Of a stretch of DNA of 64,000 nucleotides, positions 35,033 through 42,022 are shown one piece after another. Below the pieces are notes generated by a model. The model was not told where the DNA came from. It saw nothing but the letters and a program-made list of their open reading frames with translations, and ran no database searches. Where the stretch lies: positions 62,001 through 126,000 of the forward strand of contig DHFW01000049.1 of the NCBI GenBank assembly GCA_002402465.1, written 5' to 3'. The DNA is from Bacteroidales bacterium UBA4814 (GTDB lineage: Bacteria; Bacteroidota; Bacteroidia; Bacteroidales; UBA7960). Made by a program: the position numbers and the translations under genes. Position 1 is the stretch's first letter, and each line of letters begins with the position of its first letter.

Positions 35033-35680
35033 TTATTTATTTTTATCATTAAATCTGTCCGATTCCCAATTCTTTGGGTTGTTAATAATGTATTTCTCAA
35101 TTCTTTTATAATCTGCCCTGTCACGAATAATATGATCGTAATACCGGGGTTGCCATGCAAAAGCATTATCGCCTGTTTTTCTAATGGCGGTGGTTACGGC
35201 GGATTTATATGAACGGATTATACTTCCTAATGACCCCTTTTTAGGCGAAATGGTTGCCATTTTTTTATTTTTGCCTGAATGTGGCATTTCATTCCCATGT
35301 AGAGACGTTGCATGCAACGTCTCTACTGATCCCTCACACAACGTCTCTACCGAAGAGGAATAAGGTTTCTCTGCTGAAATTGATGGAGAAACTTCAGTTT
35401 CAGCATCAGTTTTTTGCACGATTAATATCCCATGCATGTGATTTGGCATTATCACAAATTCACCAAGTTTTACGAAAGGAAAATGTTTTGGTATTTCAAG
35501 CCAGCATTTTTCCACCACCTCCCCAATGCCATTCAAAACCATTTTCTCATTTGAAACCTCCCCGAAATAATGTAGACCCATACGGGTGTTGATGGTTATG
35601 AAATAGGCTGCATTGCGCTGGTAGTTCCACCAGGAAGCTCGTGGAGAGGAAAGGCTGTATTTTTCGCGAAATTTTTCCAA
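35033..35680 (-). mobile_element. REP-associated tyrosine transposase (RAYT, Y1 family) gene
   Basis: The 215-residue product has the HUH nickase signature MPNHMHGILIV and a later Tyr region RDRADYKRIEKYIINNP, as in Y1/IS200-like transposases of the REP-associated type. The frame begins with TTG at 35680; no ATG precedes the conserved WWNYQRNAAYFITINTRMG. In the middle, residues SVETLCEG and SVETLHATSLHGNE are encoded by the palindromic repeat itself (35299-35326) and a half copy (35339-35350), an in-frame insertion between the HUH motif and the Tyr domain. Copies 1 and 2 of the repeat lie just after the stop. Such proteins mobilise REP palindromes; activity here is not shown. Confidence 0.85.
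35299..35350. repeat. REP-like palindrome copy 3 plus half copy inside the transposase gene
   Basis: 35299-35326 is a perfect 28-nt palindrome with GTAGAGACG arms and centre TTGCATGCAA. A half site CAACGTCTCTAC follows at 35339-35350. Both lie in the coding sequence and keep the frame open. Confidence 0.85.
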
Positions 35681-35726
35681 AAATCAAAATGTAAAGTCCT
35701 TGCAATATAGTGTTTTTATAAAAAAC

Positions 35727-35734
35727 TATCTTTG
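35727..35734 (+). promoter_or_regulatory. Candidate -7 box for the exported flavodoxin gene
   Basis: TATCTTTG matches TAnnTTTG, 36 nt before the ATG at 35771; it argues against the upstream in-frame start at 35732. Confidence 0.45.
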
Positions 35735-35770
35735 CTCAGTGCATGCAATTTCCCATTTAATATCAAAACT

Positions 35771-36349
35771 ATGAATTCATTTCGGAGGCTTTTTATTTTT
35801 TCTTCGCTGTTGCTTGGGCTTTTCGCCACCGCCACCGCCCAGCCAGTGGTGCTTGTAACCTATCACAGCAAAACCGGCAATACCCAGGGCATGGCCGAGG
35901 CTGTGGCTTTGGGTGCGGCCCAGGTGGAAGGGGTAAAGGTGGTGCTGAAGTCTATTGACGAAACCACCACGGAGGATCTGCTGGAAGCCGCCGCCATTAT
36001 TGTGGGCAGCCCGGTGTATAATGCCAATGTAGCACCCGAGGTGCAGGCCTTTATTTCCTCATGGCCCTTTGAAGATGCCCCGCTTAAGAATAAGATCGGG
36101 GCTGCTTTCGTAACAGCCGGTGGCATTTCGGCAGGAGAGGAGCTTACCCAAATGAACATGCTGCAGTCGATGCTGATCTTTGGGATGATCGTGGTGGGGG
36201 GTCCCGAGTGGACCGCTCCCTTCGGCGCCTCGGCCATTGTGGGGGAACCGCCTTTCCTTGAGGAAGCAGGTATTGCGCCCCAGTTTTTCAAAAAAGGCGA
36301 AGGGCTTGGCAGGCGCGTGGCCGAATTGGCGGTGAGGATGAACCAGTAA
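35771..36349 (+). CDS. Exported flavodoxin / WrbA-like protein
   Basis: The first 23 residues (MNSFRRLFIFSSLLLGLFAT...) are a clear signal peptide, likely cleaved after ATATA. The mature protein has the FMN phosphate loop YHSKTGNTQGMAEAVALGA, IVGSPVYNANVAPEVQAFI and a WrbA-like GGPEWTAPFGASAIVG. Total 192 residues. WrbA and flavodoxins normally stay in the cytoplasm, so export to the periplasm is unusual; no Tat twin-Arg motif is present (RR is followed by LFIF), which raises the question of how FMN is loaded. Single gene. Confidence 0.85.
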   Translation: MNSFRRLFIFSSLLLGLFATATAQPVVLVTYHSKTGNTQGMAEAVALGAAQVEGVKVVLKSIDETTTEDLLEAAAIIVGSPVYNANVAPEVQAFISSWPFEDAPLKNKIGAAFVTAGGISAGEELTQMNMLQSMLIFGMIVVGGPEWTAPFGASAIVGEPPFLEEAGIAPQFFKKGEGLGRRVAELAVRMNQ

Positions 36350-36365
36350 TTTAAGCCAGAAATCC

Positions 36366-36373
36366 TATCTTTG
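36366..36373 (+). promoter_or_regulatory. Candidate -7 box for the PfkB kinase gene
   Basis: TATCTTTG matches TAnnTTTG and lies 25 nt before the ATG. No clear -33 box. Confidence 0.45.
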
Positions 36374-36398
36374 CACTGTTTTTTAAAAATCCTTTTTT

Positions 36399-37313
36399 AT
36401 GAGTTTATTGATTGTTGGCACTGTGGCCTTTGACGAAGTGGAAACCCCTTTCGGGAAAACCGGGAAGATACTGGGCGGTGCCGGAACCTATATTGGCCTT
36501 GCCGCCAGCCACCTGACGGATAAGATCAGTATAGTGTCGGTAGTTGGGGGCGATTTTCCCCAAAAATATCTTGACCTTTTCAGGGAAAAGCAAATCGACA
36601 CCACCGGACTGAAAGTGGTTGAAGATGGAAAAACCTTTTTCTGGGCCGGCAAGTATCACCTCGACATGAACACCCGCGACACCCTGGTAACCGACCTTAA
36701 CGTGCTGGCCGATTTCGATCCTGTGGTGCCGGAGCATGCCCGCAACAGCAAGTATCTGATGCTGGGCAACCTTACTCCTTCCCTTCAAAAACGGGTGATT
36801 GAACAGATGGAAACCCGTCCGAAATTGATCGTGATGGACACCATGAACTTTTGGATGAACACCACCTGGGACGACCTGATGGAGGTGCTCACCATGGTGG
36901 ATGTGCTCACCATTAATGATGAAGAGGCACGCCAGCTCTCGGGCGAGCATTCGCTGATGAAGGCGGCCAAAAAGATCCTGACCATGGGCCCCAGGTACCT
37001 GATCGTAAAGAAAGGCGAACATGGCGCCCTGCTGTTTTTCGAAAACCAGGTGTTCTTTGCCCCGGCCATGTTGCTCGAGAATGTATTTGATCCGACGGGA
37101 GCAGGCGACACCTTTGCCGGCGGATTTATGGGTTACATAGCCCGCCGCGACGATACCTCTTTCGAAACCCTTAAGAATGCCCTGATCTATGGCTCGGCCA
37201 TGGCCAGCTTTACAGTAGAGAAATTTGGTACAGACCACCTGCTCGAAATCAATGACCACGACATCGAAGATCGCCTGCTGCAATTCGTTAAAATGGTCTC
37301 TTTCAAAATCTAA
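36399..37313 (+). CDS. PfkB-family carbohydrate/nucleoside kinase
   Basis: A 304-residue ribokinase-fold kinase with GGAGTYIGLAASHL near the N terminus and the family signature DPTGAGDTFAGGFMGY, where the Asp after GAG is the catalytic base. Neither neighbours nor sequence identify the sugar or nucleoside. Members in Bacteroidota of this length are often annotated simply as sugar kinase. Confidence 0.9.
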   Translation: MSLLIVGTVAFDEVETPFGKTGKILGGAGTYIGLAASHLTDKISIVSVVGGDFPQKYLDLFREKQIDTTGLKVVEDGKTFFWAGKYHLDMNTRDTLVTDLNVLADFDPVVPEHARNSKYLMLGNLTPSLQKRVIEQMETRPKLIVMDTMNFWMNTTWDDLMEVLTMVDVLTINDEEARQLSGEHSLMKAAKKILTMGPRYLIVKKGEHGALLFFENQVFFAPAMLLENVFDPTGAGDTFAGGFMGYIARRDDTSFETLKNALIYGSAMASFTVEKFGTDHLLEINDHDIEDRLLQFVKMVSFKI

Positions 37314-37410
37314 TACATTCTGTTCCAAAATTTTGAAGGTTTGTTGGCGTTACTACGCAGTTTTTTTTTAACTTTAGCCACTTTTTTCGGGGCAGGTTTC
37401 CGAAAATGAA

Positions 37411-37437
37411 ATGATGGCCGCAGGCCTCATTTTTTTT
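37411..37437 (+). terminator. Likely terminator after the PfkB kinase gene
   Basis: ATGATGGCC and GGCCTCAT pair with one bulged T around a GCA loop, followed by a run of T. It lies about 100 nt after the kinase stop and 70 nt before the EF-G-like gene. I see no other feature in this 192-nt gap. Confidence 0.55.
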
Positions 37438-37505
37438 GAAGGCAGCCTTTATTAATTTGAAAACAATCAAGTTCATTATACACGCTTTAACCCGTTGATG
37501 CTGTT

Positions 37506-39641
37506 ATGAAAGTATATCAAACAAACGAAATTAAGAACATCGCCCTGATCGGGGGCGCTAAATCGGGGAAAACCACCCTGGCCGAAGCCATGCTCTTTGA
37601 AGGCGGAGTCATTAACCGCAGGGGTTCTGTCGACGACAAGAACTCGGTTTCTGACTACCGCGAAATAGAACTCGAACGTCAGGCTTCGGTATTTTCAACC
37701 GTAATGTATTCCGAATTTGCCGGAAAGAAAATCAACATAATTGACACCCCCGGTTTCGACGATTTTATCGGCGAAGTGATTGCGGCCCTTAAGGTGGCCG
37801 ACACTGCTGTGATGGTGGTAAACTCGCAAAACGGGGTGGAAGTTGGAACCGAAATTACCTGGCGTTATATCAACAACCTTGAAAAACCCGCTGTGTTCCT
37901 GGTAAACCAGCTCGAAGCTGAAAAAGCCAACTTCGATGAAACCCTGCGACAGCTGAAAAGCAACTTTGGCGAGAGGGTGCTTGTGGCACAGTATCCTGTC
38001 AATGCAGGACATGGCTTCGACAGCGTGGTCGACGTATTGAAGATGAAGCTTTACAAGTTTCCTGTGGGTGGTGGCAAACCTACCATCAGCGACCTGCCCG
38101 CCGAAGAAAAAGACAAAGCCGAAGAATACCACAACGCCATTATTGAAGCGGCTGCTGAAAGCGAAGAGGCCCTTATGGAGGCATTTTTTGAAAACGGCAG
38201 CCTGAGCGAACAAGAGTTGGCCAAAGGCATCAACCAGGGTATCGCAACCCGCACCATGTTCCCCGTGTTTTGCGCCTGCACCAAGCATAACCAGGGCGTA
38301 AACCGCTTCATGGAGTTCGCAGTGGAAAACCTGCCCTCGCCCAATGAAGTGACTTCAACCAAGACCACCGATGGAAAAGACTTGTCGTTCGACGCCGCTG
38401 CGGCTCCTGTGGCTTTTGTGTTCAAAACAGCCGTTGAGCCCCACCTTGGCGAGATATCCTTCTTCAAAGTGTATGATGGCACCATTACCGAATCTATCGA
38501 CTTGCTGAACTCTACCACCAATGCCAAAGAGCGGCTTTCGCAACTTTTTGTAGTGGCCGGTAAGAACCGCCAAAAGGTTGAAAAAGTAATGCCCGGCGAT
38601 ATTGCCGCCACCATTAAGCTGAAAGACACACATACCAACAACACCCTTACTTCCGGAAAGAATCAGGGCCTGTCGGTATCGCCCATTGTGTTTCCCGAAC
38701 CCAAGATTCGTATGGCTGTGAAAGCCAAGAATACCGCCGATGAAGAAAAACTGGCCGGTATTCTGAAGGAAATGAACAACATTGACCCCACCCTGATGTA
38801 TGAGCACTCTAAGGAACTTAAGCAGCTGATCCTGTCGGGCCAGGGCGAAATGCACCTGAACGTGGCCAAGTGGATGATCGAAAACCTGAACAAGGTAGGG
38901 ATCGAATTCCTGGCACCCCGCATTCCTTACCGCGAAACCATTACCAAAAATGCCAAGGCAACCTATCGCCACAAAAAACAATCGGGCGGTGCCGGTCAGT
39001 TTGGCGAAGTGCATATGATGATAGAGCCTTATTACGAAGGTAAACCCGACCAGACTGAGTTCCCAATCCGTAGTCGCGATGAGCACCAGCTCCCCTGGGG
39101 CGGTGTCCTCATGTTCCACAACTGTATTGTGGGTGGTGCCATCGACGCTCGTTTCCTTCCTGCCATTCTCAAAGGGATTATGGAAAAAATGGAAGAAGGC
39201 CCGCTTACTGGTTCGTATGCTCGCGATATTATCGTAAACGTTTACGACGGAAAGATGCACCCGGTCGACTCTAACGAAATTTCTTTTAAACTCGCCGGAC
39301 GTAACGCATTCAAAGAAGCCTTTAAAAATGCTGCGCCAAAAATCCTCGAGCCCATTTACGATGTGGAAGTGATGGTGCCCGAAGAAAAAATGGGCGATGT
39401 AATGACCGACCTTCAGGGACGCCGCGCCATCATTATGGGCATGGAAAGCGAAGGCAACTACCAGAAGATCAAGGCTAAAGTTCCCCTGGCCGAAATGAAC
39501 CGCTACTCTACTTCGTTGAGCTCGCTCACCAGCGGACGCGCCACCTACGGTATGAAGTTCGCCGAGTACCAACAGGTACCCATGGACGTGCAGGATGCCC
39601 TGCTTAAGGCTTACGAAGAAGAAGAAAAAGACGAGGAATAG
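37506..39641 (+). CDS. EF-G-like translational GTPase paralogue
   Basis: A 711-residue protein with EF-G domains I-V in order. The P-loop GGAKSGKTT (16-24) is intact. Three other nucleotide motifs are altered: switch I RGITI reads RQASV (58-62), switch II DTPGHVDF reads DTPGFDDF with the catalytic His replaced by Phe84, and NKxD reads NQLE (134-137). The domain IV loop is RHKKQSGGAGQFGEVH. An EF-G paralogue that works without GTP hydrolysis (EF-G2) is known in Bacteroides; these substitutions fit that type, which is inference. The true fusA is probably elsewhere. A terminator follows. Confidence 0.88.
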   Translation: MKVYQTNEIKNIALIGGAKSGKTTLAEAMLFEGGVINRRGSVDDKNSVSDYREIELERQASVFSTVMYSEFAGKKINIIDTPGFDDFIGEVIAALKVADTAVMVVNSQNGVEVGTEITWRYINNLEKPAVFLVNQLEAEKANFDETLRQLKSNFGERVLVAQYPVNAGHGFDSVVDVLKMKLYKFPVGGGKPTISDLPAEEKDKAEEYHNAIIEAAAESEEALMEAFFENGSLSEQELAKGINQGIATRTMFPVFCACTKHNQGVNRFMEFAVENLPSPNEVTSTKTTDGKDLSFDAAAAPVAFVFKTAVEPHLGEISFFKVYDGTITESIDLLNSTTNAKERLSQLFVVAGKNRQKVEKVMPGDIAATIKLKDTHTNNTLTSGKNQGLSVSPIVFPEPKIRMAVKAKNTADEEKLAGILKEMNNIDPTLMYEHSKELKQLILSGQGEMHLNVAKWMIENLNKVGIEFLAPRIPYRETITKNAKATYRHKKQSGGAGQFGEVHMMIEPYYEGKPDQTEFPIRSRDEHQLPWGGVLMFHNCIVGGAIDARFLPAILKGIMEKMEEGPLTGSYARDIIVNVYDGKMHPVDSNEISFKLAGRNAFKEAFKNAAPKILEPIYDVEVMVPEEKMGDVMTDLQGRRAIIMGMESEGNYQKIKAKVPLAEMNRYSTSLSSLTSGRATYGMKFAEYQQVPMDVQDALLKAYEEEEKDEE

Positions 39642-39666
39642 TCTTTTTCAACAGCCTGATACGTAT

Positions 39667-39692
39667 AAGCCCGGTCATTTGGTCGGGCTTTT
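39667..39692 (+). terminator. Terminator after the EF-G-like gene
   Basis: AAGCCCG (39667-39673) pairs with CGGGCTT (39684-39690), then TT-C-TTATTT. Confidence 0.75.
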
Positions 39693-39726
39693 CTTATTTA
39701 GAAAGGTTTTAAGTTACGCAAAGCCG

Positions 39727-39756
39727 TTGGCCAAGCCCGCAATTTTCCTATTTTTG
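39727..39756 (+). promoter_or_regulatory. Promoter of the AbgT-family transporter gene
   Basis: -33 TTG (39727-39729), 19-nt spacer, -7 box TATTTTTG (39749-39756): a full match to the phylum consensus. The leader is about 90 nt. Confidence 0.7.
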
Positions 39757-39854
39757 CCTGCAAAATCAAAACACTGGCTTACCATTAGTTACAAGAGAAT
39801 ATTTTAATTCGTTGCATTTTTTTAGAAAATTTTCTATCAAAACAATATAAACCA

Positions 39855-41402
39855 ATGGCTAAAGATAAAAAAAGCAATGGTACCGCAGATAATAATTCTG
39901 GCGGGTTTTTGGGTTGGATTGAGCAAATGGGCAATAAGTTGCCGCATCCTTTCTGGATTTTTGTCTGGATCTGTATTTTGATTGTGGTAACCAGTGCGGT
40001 TACTGCCTGGTTGGGCGTCAGCGCAGTCGATCCCGGTTCGGGCCGTGTGGTGGAGGCACAAAACCTGATGTCGGGCGAGGGTCTCAGGCGTTTTGTTGAG
40101 CACATGGTAAGTAACTTTGCCTACTTTGCTCCATTTGGCCTGGTGCTGGTAATGCTCATGGGGGTTTCCATTGCCGAGCGCAGCGGATTGCTGACCGTAG
40201 CCCTTCGCACGGTGGCGTTCTCCGTACCCAAAAAGATTGTTCTACCCGTTATTTTCATTATTGGTGCCTGCGGAAATATAGGCTCTGATGCGGGTATTGT
40301 GATTGTACCACCCATTGCTGCCCTTATTTTCACCCAGATGGGGCTCAACCCCATTGCAGGCCTGATAGCAGGTTACGCGGGCGCTACGGCGGGTTTTACG
40401 GCCAACTTTTTCATTGCCGGCACCGATGTGCTGTTGGCTGGCATCAGTACCGAAATCACCCAACACATCGATCCAAGCCTGGAGGTAAGCGCCACGGCCA
40501 ACTGGTACTTTATGATAGCCTCCACTTTTCTTCTGGGTTTTGGGGGGGCATTTATTGCACGCAAATACACCATACCCCGCACCAGCCAGTTTGCCATTTT
40601 GGGTGAAACCGCTGAGGTAGTTGAAAGCCCCGCTCTTACGCCTTCTGAGAGAAAGGGTATGAAGCATGCTGGACTTGCCTTGCTGGTCTATGTTATTCTG
40701 GTGCTCCTGGTGGTTGTGCCCTCAGGTGCTCCCCTGCGCGACCCCGAAACAGGCGGCCTGGTGCCCTCGCCATTCCTAAGGGGACTGGTGCCTATTCTTT
40801 TCTTCATGTTTGCCATTCCAGGTTATTTTTATGGCAGGGCCACGGGTTCCATTAAAAATGGCAACGATGTGCTTAAACATATGGAGCATGGCATGAAGGA
40901 GCTTTCAGGCTATATCGTGCTTATGCTTGTGGTGGCCCAGTTTATTAATCTGTTTTACTGGTCAAATCTCGACACGATTCTGGCCATTCGTGGTGCTGAA
41001 CTGCTCAAGGCTTCCGGCCTCACCGGCCCGGTTATGTTTGCCCTGTTTATGATCATTGTGGCTTTACTCAATATTTTCCTGGGAAGCGGCTCGGCCAAGT
41101 GGGCCATTTTCGCTCCGGTATTCATCCCCATGCTCTATCAGCTCAACTACAGCCCGGCCTTTGTGCAGCTCATGTATCGCGTGGGCGATTCCATTACCAA
41201 CTGCGTTACGCCATTGTATGTTTACTTCCCGCTTTTGCTGGGATGGATACACAAATACAACAAAAACATTGGCATCGGAACCATAGTGTCGCTGCTCATT
41301 CCCTATGCCGTGATTCTGTTTATTATGTGGCTGGTGCTGCTGTTTGTATGGTTTGGGCTCAACCTTCCCATTGGGGTGGGCGAGTGGATTTACATTCAGT
41401 AA
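39855..41402 (+). CDS. AbgT-family transporter
   Basis: A 515-residue polytopic membrane protein of the AbgT family, known for p-aminobenzoyl-glutamate uptake and, in some species, sulfonamide efflux. Family-like stretches include LPHPFWIFVWICILIVV, APFGLVLVMLMGVSIAERSG, the GCAGNIGSDAG-like ACGNIGSDAGIVIVPP, and LGSGSAKWAIFAPVFIPM. The ending SITNCVTPLYVYFPLLLGW is also conserved. A strong promoter and its own terminator make it a single-gene unit. Confidence 0.92.
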   Translation: MAKDKKSNGTADNNSGGFLGWIEQMGNKLPHPFWIFVWICILIVVTSAVTAWLGVSAVDPGSGRVVEAQNLMSGEGLRRFVEHMVSNFAYFAPFGLVLVMLMGVSIAERSGLLTVALRTVAFSVPKKIVLPVIFIIGACGNIGSDAGIVIVPPIAALIFTQMGLNPIAGLIAGYAGATAGFTANFFIAGTDVLLAGISTEITQHIDPSLEVSATANWYFMIASTFLLGFGGAFIARKYTIPRTSQFAILGETAEVVESPALTPSERKGMKHAGLALLVYVILVLLVVVPSGAPLRDPETGGLVPSPFLRGLVPILFFMFAIPGYFYGRATGSIKNGNDVLKHMEHGMKELSGYIVLMLVVAQFINLFYWSNLDTILAIRGAELLKASGLTGPVMFALFMIIVALLNIFLGSGSAKWAIFAPVFIPMLYQLNYSPAFVQLMYRVGDSITNCVTPLYVYFPLLLGWIHKYNKNIGIGTIVSLLIPYAVILFIMWLVLLFVWFGLNLPIGVGEWIYIQ

Positions 41403-41421
41403 GCTTTCGCTGAAAAATTTA

Positions 41422-41448
41422 AGCCCGGGGTTTTCTCCGGGCTTTTTT
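41422..41448 (+). terminator. Terminator after the AbgT-family gene
   Basis: AGCCCGG (41422-41428) pairs with CCGGGCT (41437-41443); six T in a row end it. The next gene's first ATG follows at once. Confidence 0.85.
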
Positions 41449-41449
41449 A

Positions 41450-42022
41450 ATGCCATTGGTTTTCGTAGATTTATACCAAAAATTGAAATCCTTGAACGCA
41501 AAAGCCGATATTATTTTTAATCGCCGTAGTATTCGTCTTTACAAGTCCGGGCCTTTGATCAGCGATGAAACCCTTCATTTTCTGCTCGATGCCGCCATGA
41601 GTGCCCCAACGGCCCGCAACCGCCAGCCCTGGCATTTCGTGGTGGTTACCCGTAAGGATTTGCTGGAGGAACTGAGCCGCCGGCATCCCTATGGTAAAAT
41701 GCTTGCCACCGCCGCCATGGCCGTTCTTATTTGCGGTGACCCGGGCCTTGAAAGTGAAGAAAGTTATATTGTGCAGGCCTGCTCAGCAGCCACACAAAAC
41801 CTGTTGTTGGCCGCAGAGGCTGTGGGTTTGGGTGCAGTATGGCTGGGCGTGCATCCGCGCCGGGAACGTTCAGAGGCCATAAGGGATTTACTCGCAATCC
41901 CGGAAAACATCATCCCGGTTTCGTTGGTTTCTATCGGGTACCCGGCCGAAGAAAAACCCCGCAATGCCAATTACAGGCAGAGCAGGGTTCATCTGAATGG
42001 CTGGACAGAAACCAGTGCTTAG
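41450..42022 (+). CDS. Nitroreductase-family FMN enzyme
   Basis: A 190-residue nitroreductase fold: FNRRSIRLYKSGPLISDE, APTARNRQPWHFVVV (FMN-binding Arg/Ser region), and GLGAVWLGVHPR near the C terminus. The ATG at 41450 directly follows the terminator T-run, so the true start could be somewhat later, for example a TTG near residue 15. The electron acceptor is unknown. It shares the TTAG stop overlap with nrdJ. Confidence 0.88.
   Translation: MPLVFVDLYQKLKSLNAKADIIFNRRSIRLYKSGPLISDETLHFLLDAAMSAPTARNRQPWHFVVVTRKDLLEELSRRHPYGKMLATAAMAVLICGDPGLESEESYIVQACSAATQNLLLAAEAVGLGAVWLGVHPRRERSEAIRDLLAIPENIIPVSLVSIGYPAEEKPRNANYRQSRVHLNGWTETSA

Noticed and set aside
34903..35350. A CRISPR-like array made of the GTAGAGACG repeats
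   Set aside because: Units are palindromes at irregular distance with varying centres, no unique spacers of equal length and no cas genes.
36405..37328. A 307-codon minus-strand frame opposite the PfkB kinase
   Set aside because: Shadow of the kinase gene; no motif and no promoter or leader of its own.
38355..39572. A 405-codon open frame on the minus strand opposite the EF-G-like gene
   Set aside because: It mirrors a strongly conserved gene, has no recognisable domain, and its His/Phe-rich composition is that of an antisense frame.
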